DNA from: Solirubrobacterales bacterium | Lineage (GTDB): Bacteria; Actinomycetota; Thermoleophilia; Solirubrobacterales; Solirubrobacteraceae | Assembly (NCBI GenBank): GCA_025964155.1 | Contig: JAOPZJ010000147.1 | Location: 1-36,687, forward strand | DNA length: 36,687 bases | Reading direction: 5' to 3' | Part shown: positions 17,535 through 25,973 of the stretch, piece by piece | How the letters are laid out: every line of letters begins with the position of its first letter | Position numbering within the stretch: the stretch's first letter is position 1 | Notes under the pieces: generated by a model | What the model saw: only the letters and a program-made list of their open reading frames with translations | Database searches by the model: none | What the model was told of the DNA's origin: nothing | Program-made: the position numbers and the translations under genes

Positions 17535-19715
17535 TCATGAAGCGGGTGCCGCCTGAGGCGGGCGTGAGGTGGCCTTTGCGACGGCGACCGGTGTTCCGTT
17601 GAGCGCTGGGATCTGCGAGAGCGGATCGAGTTGCTCGTTGGAGACGAGCAGGTTGCGGTTCGCACCGTACAAGACGGGCTCGGCATCGCCGTGGGGGTCA
17701 AAGATCCGCGACCCCCAACCGTGCTCGGAGACCACCACGCCTGGGCGCACGGCCTCGGAGACTCGGACGGGGAGCTCGACCTCGCCGGTGGCCGATGTGA
17801 CGAGGGCGACGTCGCCGGTGGCGAGCCCGAGCGCGGCAGCGTCGTCTTCGTGCATTTCGAGCTCGTTGTGTCTTTGCCGGCCGAACAGGCCGGGGAGCTC
17901 GTTTGTCCACGAGTTCATGGACTGCAGGCGTCGCCGGTTGATGAGCAGCAGCGGGTACCGCTTGTCGCTTTCCGGGGGCGGCGACTTCAGCAGGCGACGG
18001 GCCTCGGCGAAGATCGATTCGGGGGCGGCCTGTATGCGACCGTCGTCGGTGAGCAGCGACTTGCGGAGGTTGCCGTACTCCTTCTCCCCGTACACCCACC
18101 CGTGGGGCCGGCTCTTGATGTCGCGCCACTTCAGCCGGCCGCCCATACGCAGCATTGCCCAGGTGACCCAGTTGGGGCTGAAGGCCAGGCCGGGTTTCCC
18201 GGTGAGCCGAGCGACGACGCGGCTCGAGCGCACGATGGCGTTGAATCCCGGCTTTCCGAACAGGGGCCGGCGCATCTCGAGCGCGAGATTGGTGAAGAAC
18301 TCCCACTCCTCCTTGATGCCTTCCGGGGGGTCTAGGGCGCGGAACGCGTATTGGACGAACGGTCGCTCCTCGAGGCTTCCCCAGAGCGGGTGAAACTCGT
18401 CGCGCTCGAGCCAGTGCCAGCCGGGGATGAGCCAGTGGGCGTGGCGATGACTCTCGCGCTGCACGAGATCGATGCAGACGAGGAGCTCGAGCTCCTGGAG
18501 GGCGGCGTCGAGGGTCTCCCCGTCGGGCCCAGAGACCACGGGGTTGCCTGCGTCGATGATCAGCGCCTTCATCTGCCCGGGTCCCGGCGTGGTGATTTCC
18601 GCCGGCAGCTCGCTGAGCGAAATCGTGTTGATCACCTTCGGCAGCCCCCGCACCCGGCTGGTGGCGCTGTTGGCTGGCGCCATGTTGTCCCAGAGCTTCG
18701 CGACGTCGACGAAGCCCCGTTCAAAGCGACGGCCGCCTGGCCGGTCGGTGCGGCCGGTCACGAGATTGAGGACGTGGGTCAGCCAGTTCCCGACGGTGCC
18801 GGTCAGTGTCTGGGACACACCGGTGTGGTTCCAGGCCATCGCGGTGCGGGCCGTGCCGAACCGCCGCGCGACGTCCTCGATCGCCTCCGGCGGGATGCCG
18901 CAGCGCGTGGCGAGGCCGTCCAGGTCGGCGTCTGCGGTGAGCTCGCGGAGGAGGTGGTAACCGGTGGCCTCCGAGCAGGCCAGCGGATCGGTCCATCCGT
19001 TGTCCAGGATGATCTTCAGCATCGCGAGCAGGAGTGCCCAATCCTGGCCGGGGCGGATCGCGAGGTGGATGTCGGCGCGCTCGGCGCTGGGTGTCCGGCG
19101 GGGGTCGACGATGATGACCTGCGCGCCGTCGCGTTGCCGTCCGAGCACGCGTGCCCAGCCATCGGGGGCGCTGGCGACCCAGTTGAACCGTGACTCCGCT
19201 GGATTCATGCCGATAAGGAAAAAGCAGTCGCAGTCGTCGACGTCGGGGACGAGCGGCATCAGCGCGGACCCGTACATCAGCTCGGCGACGAGCATCTCGG
19301 AGTGTTGGTCGATGGAGCCGACGTTGTAGCGGCTGGCGCTTCCGATCGCTTCCATCCAGGCGGATGAGAACGTGGCGTGGGAGAAGGAGTAGCCCCACGG
19401 GTTGCCGTTGTACATCCCCACGGCGTCGGCGCCGTCGTCCGCGATGATGCGGTTGAGCGTCGCGCCGATCTCGCGGGTGGCCTCTTCCCAGGAGGCCTCC
19501 ACGTAACGGTCGCCCACTCTCTTCATCGGCGTGCGGAGGCGTCGCGGATGCTCGACGACCTCCGCGGCCGTCTTTCCCTTCACGCAGAAGTCGCGGTAGT
19601 TGTAGGCGTGGTTTCGGTCGGGCCCGATCGCAACCGCACGGTTGCCTTCGACCGTGACGGCGATGCCGCATCGGGTCTCGCAGATGCGGCAGTAGGTAAA
19701 TCTCGTCTCAGCCAT
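17535..19715 (-). CDS. Molybdopterin oxidoreductase, DMSO-reductase family
   Basis: The ATG at 19715 begins one base after the preceding stop codon and is preferred over 19751; it gives 726 residues. An N-terminal [4Fe-4S] motif is present (YCRICETRCG..., Cys 9, 12, 16, 44; C-x2-C-x3-C-x27-C). Mo-bisPGD-binding segments follow: VGMYNGNPWGYSF, NVGSIDQHSEM, VIIVDPRRTPSAERADIHLAIRPGQDWALL and GNWLTHVLNLVTGRTDRPGG. A molydopterin-dinucleotide-binding C-terminal barrel completes the protein (SWTNELPGLFGRQRHNELEMHEDDAAALGL). No Tat signal is seen, so it is cytoplasmic. No iron-sulfur or membrane subunit gene accompanies it. It probably hydroxylates, hydrates or dehydrogenates the pathway substrate; the Mo ligand is uncertain. 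Confidence 0.85.
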   Translation of the reverse strand: MAETRFTYCRICETRCGIAVTVEGNRAVAIGPDRNHAYNYRDFCVKGKTAAEVVEHPRRLRTPMKRVGDRYVEASWEEATREIGATLNRIIADDGADAVGMYNGNPWGYSFSHATFSSAWMEAIGSASRYNVGSIDQHSEMLVAELMYGSALMPLVPDVDDCDCFFLIGMNPAESRFNWVASAPDGWARVLGRQRDGAQVIIVDPRRTPSAERADIHLAIRPGQDWALLLAMLKIILDNGWTDPLACSEATGYHLLRELTADADLDGLATRCGIPPEAIEDVARRFGTARTAMAWNHTGVSQTLTGTVGNWLTHVLNLVTGRTDRPGGRRFERGFVDVAKLWDNMAPANSATSRVRGLPKVINTISLSELPAEITTPGPGQMKALIIDAGNPVVSGPDGETLDAALQELELLVCIDLVQRESHRHAHWLIPGWHWLERDEFHPLWGSLEERPFVQYAFRALDPPEGIKEEWEFFTNLALEMRRPLFGKPGFNAIVRSSRVVARLTGKPGLAFSPNWVTWAMLRMGGRLKWRDIKSRPHGWVYGEKEYGNLRKSLLTDDGRIQAAPESIFAEARRLLKSPPPESDKRYPLLLINRRRLQSMNSWTNELPGLFGRQRHNELEMHEDDAAALGLATGDVALVTSATGEVELPVRVSEAVRPGVVVSEHGWGSRIFDPHGDAEPVLYGANRNLLVSNEQLDPLSQIPALNGTPVAVAKATSRPPQAAPAS

Positions 19716-19716
19716 C

Positions 19717-20778
19717 TCAGCGGGCCGCCGATCCGACGCCGCGGTCGACAAGCCGCCGCTTCGTCATCGCGCGCTGGTAGGTGTCGAAGTACATCTCCTG
19801 GTAGGTGCAGTGCGTGACGCGGCCGGCCTCGTCCTCCCAGCGGTAGACGCTGTCGCGGACGCCGGTGTTCGGCCAGGCGGGGAGGGCCGTCATGGCGATC
19901 GCCTCGCCGGTGAACCGGTGGAGGCGCCCGGTGTCATCCTCGGCCTCGATCTCCTGCTTCGTCGCGGCGTAGAGCTCGGGGTGGTACTCGAGGACGTTCC
20001 GCCGCACGCTGCGGATGCCACGAAGTTCGCCGTCGACCTGGATCCACGCGTAGTGGTGGGACGGCCGGTCGGCCGGGATGTCGAAGAGCCCCTCCCAGGC
20101 CGGGTGGGTGCCGAGCGCCTCGAAGCTGATCTGGTTGAAGATGAGGTCCTCGTCGAAGTACATCGGCGTCCACCCGACCGGCGGCGTCACGACCGCCCCA
20201 GGGGTCTCTTTGCGGATCTGACGCCAGGACCGGTCGCGCACCGCGTGGCAGTCGACCTCGTACCGCTCCCCGCCGAGCACGAGCTCTCCAACGCAGTGCA
20301 TGAACTGCTCTGTGCCGCCCGCGACGCCCCCGATGTCGCTGAACGTCTCCTCCCCGGGCGTCACATGCCCGCGAGCCAGAAGCGGAGTGACGGCGGTCTG
20401 CACGATGTCGAAGGACGTGGTGCCGTCGGGGCTGGCGTAGGTCAGCCGCGCCACCCGGCCGGGCTCGATGAACTCGAGCTTCAACCCGTTGTCGGTCGTA
20501 ATCACGTGCCCGGACACCTCGGGCCAGCGCATCGTGTTCTGGAAGTCGAGGTACTCCATGTCCAGCATCTGGACGTTGTCCAGACCCTTGAAGATGCACA
20601 CACCCCCTTGCGCCAGCGGGAAGGCGGGCTGCCAGCGGATGTAGAGGAACGCGCCGATCGCCGCTTTAGGCACGCTGAAGCCGAAGTAGTGCGTGTGGAC
20701 CGTGTGCGGGTCCCAGACCTCCGCTTCGGGCATAGGAACCCAGAGATCGGTCTCGGGCGGATGCGTTCCAATACTCAT
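19717..20778 (-). CDS. CrtC/AttH-like (DUF7064-type) paralogue 1
   Basis: The ATG at 20778 (MSIGTHPPETDLW) gives 353 residues; the open frame further upstream is Arg/Pro-rich and unlikely. The N-terminal domain starts HTHYFGFSVPKAAIGAFLYIRWQPAF, the aromatic opening strands of the CrtC/AttH-like fold. The hallmark VDCHAVRDRSW lies at residues 175-185, preceded by FMHCVGELVLGGERYE, which parallels the HFEQ...GELVLG segment of paralogue 2. The second domain contains PPVGWTPMYFDEDLIFNQ and AWIQVDGELRGIRSV. It is cytosolic by sequence. Its stop is one base from the Mo-oxidoreductase start, so the two proteins are probably made together and may act in sequence. Confidence 0.68.
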   Translation of the reverse strand: MSIGTHPPETDLWVPMPEAEVWDPHTVHTHYFGFSVPKAAIGAFLYIRWQPAFPLAQGGVCIFKGLDNVQMLDMEYLDFQNTMRWPEVSGHVITTDNGLKLEFIEPGRVARLTYASPDGTTSFDIVQTAVTPLLARGHVTPGEETFSDIGGVAGGTEQFMHCVGELVLGGERYEVDCHAVRDRSWRQIRKETPGAVVTPPVGWTPMYFDEDLIFNQISFEALGTHPAWEGLFDIPADRPSHHYAWIQVDGELRGIRSVRRNVLEYHPELYAATKQEIEAEDDTGRLHRFTGEAIAMTALPAWPNTGVRDSVYRWEDEAGRVTHCTYQEMYFDTYQRAMTKRRLVDRGVGSAAR

Positions 20779-20892
20779 CGTGTCTCCATGTCGTGCGATC
20801 GGTGCGCGGGTGTGCCTGCGGGATGCGGTGTGGATGCCGGGCGGTGTGGGCCGGACGCCGTTCGGCGTCCGGCCCACACCTGCACCGGCGGT

Positions 20893-22137
20893 TCAGCCGG
20901 CGGACTTCGCGAGGATCTGGAAGGCCGGCGTCGTGTCAATCGACTTGCCACCGTTCGCCACGACGTACTTGCCGCCCTTGACCTCCTCGACGTACACGAT
21001 CGGGTTGAAGACCCGGGCGAAGTCGGCCGCGGCGTTCGGTTTGCTGAAGTCGATGACCGGCCCGAGCCCGGTGTCGAACTTCGTGATCTTCTGTGGCAGG
21101 ACACCGATGAGCGACTCGCCGGTGAGATCACTTGATCCCTTGGCGGCCTCAGCAACGATGTTCACGGCTGCCCACCCCTGCTTCGTGAACGTGTCGACGT
21201 CGTGATCGGGGGCGACGTCCTTGACGGCGGCAGTCAGCTTGGCGAGCTCAGGATCGTCTGCACCGTTGGGCAGGTATGACACGACGGCACGGAATCCTTC
21301 GGCTGCGTCGCCCAGCGCGGTGACCGCCTGCGGCGGCACGGTGGCCTCCGAGGAGGCCATCATCATCTTCGACGGGTCCTTTGCGATGGCGGCGATGGCC
21401 CGCGGTGCGACCGTCGGACCCATCACGAGCGCGAGGCACTTGGCGCCCTCCTTCGCCGCCGACGACACCGACGGCCCCCAATCGGCGGCGTTCTCCGGAG
21501 CGAAGACCGGCTTCAGGTACTTGATCTTGGCCGCGGCCGCACCGAGCTGGACGAGCTTCTCGGCTTGACGCACGGGCCCGATGTCCTCGGCCAGCGAGGT
21601 CATGTTGGTGCAGCCGTTGTCAGCGAAGTCTTGCGCCATGCCGAAGAACACGCTCGCGGGGTCGCCGCCGGTGAGGTACAGAATGGGCGACTTGTAGTCT
21701 GCGGCGGAGGACGCACCGATCCACGGGATCTTCGCTTTCGTGAGGATCGGGACGATGGACGCCTGCCCGCTCGAGAAGCCTCCGACGAGCGCCACCACCT
21801 TCTCCGAGACGGCCTTGCGGGCGCATGTGGCCGCGCCGTTGGGGTCATTGTTATCGTTGCACTGCAGGACCTCGATCTTGCGACCGTCGACGCCCCCGGC
21901 GGCGTTGATCTCGTTGGCAGCGGCCTTCGCGCCATCCGGAATGGTGGTGAGCGAGAAGCCCTTCGCGCCCTCCAGCGGGCCGATGGCCATCACCTTGATC
22001 GAGCCCTTGTCGGTCGCCGCCGAGCCGGCGCTGCTCGTCGATTTGGTGCCGTCGCCGTTGCTGCCGCATCCAGCGGCAGCGAACGCCATCACTAGACCGG
22101 CTGCAGCCGCAACTGTCTTAGCCTTGAACATCTGCAC
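20893..22137 (-). CDS. Liv-type ABC transporter substrate-binding lipoprotein
   Basis: 414 residues with an N-terminal lipoprotein signal (KAKTVAAAAGLVMAFAAAGC, lipobox Cys 24) and a Ser/Gly linker. The mature part has the Leu/Ile/Val-binding (periplasmic-binding-protein type I) fold: KVMAIGPLEGAKGFSLTTIPDGAKA, EINAAGGVDGRKIEVLQCNDNNDP, VVALVGGFSSGQASIVPIL. It would hold the solute outside the membrane for the LivH/M/G/F pump encoded just upstream. In actinobacteria this family serves many organic acids and aromatic or terpenoid acids as well as amino acids; the catabolic neighbours favour such a substrate. A second ATG (MFKAKT) two codons in is an alternative start. Confidence 0.9.
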   Translation of the reverse strand: MQMFKAKTVAAAAGLVMAFAAAGCGSNGDGTKSTSSAGSAATDKGSIKVMAIGPLEGAKGFSLTTIPDGAKAAANEINAAGGVDGRKIEVLQCNDNNDPNGAATCARKAVSEKVVALVGGFSSGQASIVPILTKAKIPWIGASSAADYKSPILYLTGGDPASVFFGMAQDFADNGCTNMTSLAEDIGPVRQAEKLVQLGAAAAKIKYLKPVFAPENAADWGPSVSSAAKEGAKCLALVMGPTVAPRAIAAIAKDPSKMMMASSEATVPPQAVTALGDAAEGFRAVVSYLPNGADDPELAKLTAAVKDVAPDHDVDTFTKQGWAAVNIVAEAAKGSSDLTGESLIGVLPQKITKFDTGLGPVIDFSKPNAAADFARVFNPIVYVEEVKGGKYVVANGGKSIDTTPAFQILAKSAG

Positions 22138-22364
22138 TCTCCTCTTTCGACGCGAGCGCCGTAAGGTGGCACCCGGTCGAGATGAACGTTGTCATTGGTT
22201 CTTGCTGACGCCCTCGGGCATCGTCGTGGTCGTGGTCGCGGTCTCCAGCCCGGGCTGCTAGGGAGGAGCCCTGACGACCGTTCGTGCGCCGTCACATGCG
22301 CCACGCTGGCTCAGCGCACGTGCGCGCGGCGGGACGCCGACCGCAACACTTGTTGGGACAGGGC
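22138..22364. other. Intergenic region between livF and the binding-protein gene
   Basis: 227 bp on the path from LivF to the lipoprotein gene. It includes a 12-bp palindrome CAGCCCGGGCTG (22246-22257), which has no loop and so is not a convincing terminator. The binding protein is often made in excess over its transporter, so a local promoter would be plausible; none is clearly seen. Confidence 0.3.
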
Positions 22365-23057
22365 TCATGCGCTCGGGGTGGCGAGGTACGCCCGCTCGAG
22401 GTCGGCAAGATCTTGCGTGAACGCCTGTGCAGTGTCCGACCGCACGACGACGCCGTTGACGAGCATGTACGCGCGGTCGGCGACATCGAGCGCCAGATGA
22501 GCGTGTTGCTCGACGATGAGCACCGCAGCGCCGCGATCAGCCGCGGCGCGCACCGCTTTGAAGAGCCGCTGCACCACGAGCGGGGCCAGCCCGAGCGACA
22601 GCTCGTCCGCGAGGAACAGCGTCGGCGTCGAAGCGAGCGCGCGCCCGACACTCAGCATCTGCTGCTGGCCGCCCGACAGTAGGCCACCGGCGGTGTCGAG
22701 ATGCGGCGCGAGTTCAGGGAACTCTGCCAGGACGTCCTCCTCGCTGCCACGGCCGAGCCTGATGTTCTGTCTGGCCGTGAGGCCGAAGAAGACCGAGCGG
22801 TCGTCCGTCACGAGCGACATGCCGCGACGGGCACGGTGCTCCAAGGATGACCGGTCAAGCCGACCCTGAAGGCGGACCTCGCCTGCGATCGGCGCGAGCG
22901 CCCCCGCCAGCGTCAGTAGCGAGGTGGTCTTGCCGGCGCCGTTCGGGCCGAGGATGGTGACGACCTCCCCCGCCTCGACGGTGAGGTTGAGATCTCGCAC
23001 CACGGCCGAGCCTCCGTAGCCTGCTGATACGCCGCGGGCCTCGAGGACCGGAGTCAT
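22365..23057 (-). CDS. livF: Branched-chain-type ABC transporter ATP-binding protein LivF
   Basis: 230 residues with the complete ABC signature set: Walker A GPNGAGKTTS, Q-loop region, signature LLSGGQQQMLSVGRAL, Walker B LFLADELSLGL, and switch His in VLIVEQHAH. The second Walker B Glu and the LGLAPLVVQ stretch are typical of LivF rather than LivG. The ATG at 23057 follows the preceding stop codon directly (TAGATG), with GGAG upstream, so it is translated with the LivH-M-G fusion. It provides the second ATPase of the importer. Confidence 0.93.
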   Translation of the reverse strand: MTPVLEARGVSAGYGGSAVVRDLNLTVEAGEVVTILGPNGAGKTTSLLTLAGALAPIAGEVRLQGRLDRSSLEHRARRGMSLVTDDRSVFFGLTARQNIRLGRGSEEDVLAEFPELAPHLDTAGGLLSGGQQQMLSVGRALASTPTLFLADELSLGLAPLVVQRLFKAVRAAADRGAAVLIVEQHAHLALDVADRAYMLVNGVVVRSDTAQAFTQDLADLERAYLATPSA

Positions 23058-25838
23058 CTAGTGCGCTCCTTGCATTGGGTCATGAGGGGTTGAGGTGACG
23101 CCGGCAAGCTCCGGATCGTCGGGCTGGCGGGTGCCGAGGTAGGCGCTGACGACCACCGGATCCTCGAGCACCTCTGCTGCGGGCCCGCTGGCGATTACCT
23201 GGCCGAAGTCGAGCACGACGATCCGGTCTGAAACGCGACGGACGAGATTGACGTCGTGCTCGACGAGCAGGACGCCCATGCCTCGCTCGTCGGCGAGCGT
23301 GCGGATCAGCGCCGCGACCTCGTCGCGCTCGTGCGCACCAAGGCCCGCACACGGTTCGTCGAGCAGGATGACCGAGGGTTCGCTTGCGACGCTTCGAGCC
23401 ATCGCCACCAGCCTGCGTTGGCCGAACGAGATCTCCGAGGGCCGGCGTAGAAGCGTCTCCTCGAGGCCGAAGGTGTGGATCGCCGCGACCGTGGCCGGTG
23501 TCAGCCCGCCGCGCCGAGGCCGAAGGAGATCGATGAGGTAGGAGGCGGCGTCCGACGGATCGCCGGCGGCTCGCAGGTTGTCGAAAACCGAGAGGTCGTC
23601 GAAGAGCTCAAGAGATTGGAATGACCGGGCCAGGCCGGCCCGGGCTCGCTGGTGCACGGCGGCACGGGTGAGCTCCCGATCGCCGAGCCGGACCGTTCCG
23701 GTCGACGAGACGAACCCGGTCAAGGCGTCGATGGTGGTGGTCTTTCCGGCGCCGTTTGGTCCGATGAGGGACACGACCTCCCCGGGGCTCACGGAGAAGC
23801 TGACGTCCCGCACGGCCAGGACGCCGCCGAACTGCACGCTGACGTTCGAGACTTCAAGCGTCCGGGGCGGCACGCTCGTCCCGATGTGGTCACCGCCGGC
23901 GTGTAGAAGCATGCTGGCCCGGTCCACCCGTCCGACGGTGCACCGCTTCCCGACCGCTGCCACGCGTGCTGGCAGCAAGCGGTGAAGCCGGGCCCAGGCA
24001 TTTGCCCAGGCGATGGCGAGGCCGTCTGGCACGGTGATGACCGTGGCGAGCAGCAGGACACCGCCGATGAGGCCGATGTACTTCTCCCATCCGCCTGAGA
24101 GGTCGGAGAGGAGCGTGCTTCCTAGTCCCGATTGCTGCAGGTTTCCGCCGGCGAGGGCTCCTGGGGCGCTGCCGACCCCGCCGACGACCGAGAACGCGAC
24201 TGCGCCGATGTTGTTGAAGACCCCGAACTGGTCGAACAGGACCGTCGGGTAGCGGTATGCGATGAGGACCCCGCCGGTAGCGGCGATGCCCGACGCGATG
24301 GCGAACGCGAACAGCTTGGCGCCGACGACGCTAATCCCGAGGGCGGCAGCGGCGCGCTCGTTACTCCGAACGGCGATCAGGCGGCGTCCAGCGCGACCGC
24401 GGCGGAGGTTCGCGGTCGCGATCGCCAGCAGGCAGAACACGCTGAGGCCGACAAGCGCGAATCGCCCGGGATGCAGAAGCGGGTCGATGCTCCAGCCCAT
24501 CAGGTTCAGCTCGCCGCCTTCGGCCAGTGAGATTCCGAGAGACCCGCCGCTGATGTCCGGGTTGCCGAAGAGCAGCGCGTTGACTGCGACCGCCAGCCCG
24601 AGGGTGGCGATAGCGAGGCTCACGCCACGAGTCCGCAACGAGGGCAGGCCGAGCACCACGCCGACCGGGATCGTGGCGGCGACGGCCAGGACGAAGGCGG
24701 GAATCATGGGCACGCCACCGTCGACGAGCTTGGCGGCGATCAGCGCCCCGACGCCGGCGAGCGTCACCTGAGCGAGCGAGAGCTGTCCCGCGTAGCCGAG
24801 GACGATCACCAGCGACAGGACGATGATGCCGAACAGAATCGTCGTGATCGCCGCGTTGGCGGTGTCCTCGGATGCGCCCAGCAGCCAGGTCGCAGCAAGC
24901 ACGTAGCCGACCGCGAGCGGGATCACCGGGATCCGTCCGCTGCCGACCGACGGCAGTCGCTCGCCGACGAAGCTGCGAAGCGGAAGCGACTTGCCACGCA
25001 GGAGCAGGACGCCGACGATCATGAGGAACGGCACCGCGTCGCTTGCCCCCCGGACACCGAGATCGTGCTGGGAGAGCACGGCCTGCAGCGCTCCGATCAG
25101 AAGTCCGCCCACGAGCGTAAGCGAGAACGAGGAAAGTCCACCGATCAGAGCTGCCGCGAGCACCGGAACGATCAACAGCACCCCGGCGTCGGAGGACACC
25201 CCGATGATCGGCGACAGCAGCACACCGGCAAGTCCCGCCAGTGCGCCGCCGAGCGCCCAGTTCGCGCCGCGGATGATCCCCACGCGCCATCCAAGCGCGG
25301 CCAGGTTCCGTGGACTCTCCGAAACTGCCGAGGTCGCCAGGCCGAACCTGGTGCGCCGGTACACCGTGCCGAGGGCGAGCGCCAGCACGACGGCAATCGC
25401 GAGCAGGATGATCCGGTCCTCGCTGACGGAGATGCCGCCGCCGAGGTCGAGCGGCTCGTGCGGGAGGAAGTCCTGAACGACCCGTGCTTCAGACTGATAC
25501 CGCAGGCCGGCGGCGGCCTGCAGGATCAGCAAGACGGCCAGGCTGGCAATGACCCTCGTGAGGTTTGCCTCCGTCTTCGGGAGGCACATCACCAGCAGGT
25601 ACGTGACGTAGCCGAGCAGCGCCGAGGCCAGGACACCGGCGATACCGGCGGGCACGGTCGCCCATCCGTGCTTTCGCGAGAGCTCGAAGAACACGAACGT
25701 CCCGACCATGCCGATAGCGGTGTGGGCGAAGTTCACCACGCCGCTGCTGCGGTAGACCAGCACGAGCCCGAGAGCGGCCAGTGCGTAGAGCGCTCCGCTT
25801 CCGAGGCCGAGCAAGACAAGCTGGGTGAGGTCGGTCAT
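23058..25838 (-). CDS. LivH-LivM-LivG fusion: two permeases and an ATPase in one chain
   Basis: The ATG at 25838 (MTDLTQLV) has a clear GGGGGAGAG ribosome site, so the GTG-type start at 25862 is rejected; the product is 926 residues. Residues about 1-285 are LivH-like (LGSGALYALAALGLVLVYRSSGVVNFAH; GWRVGIIRGANWALGGALAGLAG). Residues about 300-620 are LivM-like (LSLVIVLGYAGQLSLAQVTLAGVGA; AFAIASGIAATGGVLIAY). Residues about 660-926 form a LivG ATPase (GPNGAGKTTT, ISFGQRRLVAMARS, VILLDEPCAGL, LLVEHDVNLV). Together with LivF and the lipoprotein this makes a full importer from three genes. LivM-LivG fusions are known in actinobacteria; the three-way form is less common to my knowledge. Confidence 0.93.
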   Translation of the reverse strand: MTDLTQLVLLGLGSGALYALAALGLVLVYRSSGVVNFAHTAIGMVGTFVFFELSRKHGWATVPAGIAGVLASALLGYVTYLLVMCLPKTEANLTRVIASLAVLLILQAAAGLRYQSEARVVQDFLPHEPLDLGGGISVSEDRIILLAIAVVLALALGTVYRRTRFGLATSAVSESPRNLAALGWRVGIIRGANWALGGALAGLAGVLLSPIIGVSSDAGVLLIVPVLAAALIGGLSSFSLTLVGGLLIGALQAVLSQHDLGVRGASDAVPFLMIVGVLLLRGKSLPLRSFVGERLPSVGSGRIPVIPLAVGYVLAATWLLGASEDTANAAITTILFGIIVLSLVIVLGYAGQLSLAQVTLAGVGALIAAKLVDGGVPMIPAFVLAVAATIPVGVVLGLPSLRTRGVSLAIATLGLAVAVNALLFGNPDISGGSLGISLAEGGELNLMGWSIDPLLHPGRFALVGLSVFCLLAIATANLRRGRAGRRLIAVRSNERAAAALGISVVGAKLFAFAIASGIAATGGVLIAYRYPTVLFDQFGVFNNIGAVAFSVVGGVGSAPGALAGGNLQQSGLGSTLLSDLSGGWEKYIGLIGGVLLLATVITVPDGLAIAWANAWARLHRLLPARVAAVGKRCTVGRVDRASMLLHAGGDHIGTSVPPRTLEVSNVSVQFGGVLAVRDVSFSVSPGEVVSLIGPNGAGKTTTIDALTGFVSSTGTVRLGDRELTRAAVHQRARAGLARSFQSLELFDDLSVFDNLRAAGDPSDAASYLIDLLRPRRGGLTPATVAAIHTFGLEETLLRRPSEISFGQRRLVAMARSVASEPSVILLDEPCAGLGAHERDEVAALIRTLADERGMGVLLVEHDVNLVRRVSDRIVVLDFGQVIASGPAAEVLEDPVVVSAYLGTRQPDDPELAGVTSTPHDPMQGAH

Positions 25839-25973
25839 CGGACTCTCCCCCACGGTGAACACGCGGGCGTCCAGGCCACGTGCAGGCCGGTGTGTCGCGA
25901 CGACGTCAGCGTGCCCACGTCAGGATCCCGTTGCTCGTCCCAGCTCAGGAACTGGCGCTGCGCCGTCGTCATC

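Noticed and set aside
22246-22257. CAGCCCGGGCTG as a terminator
   Set aside because: Palindrome without a loop and without a following T run on either strand.
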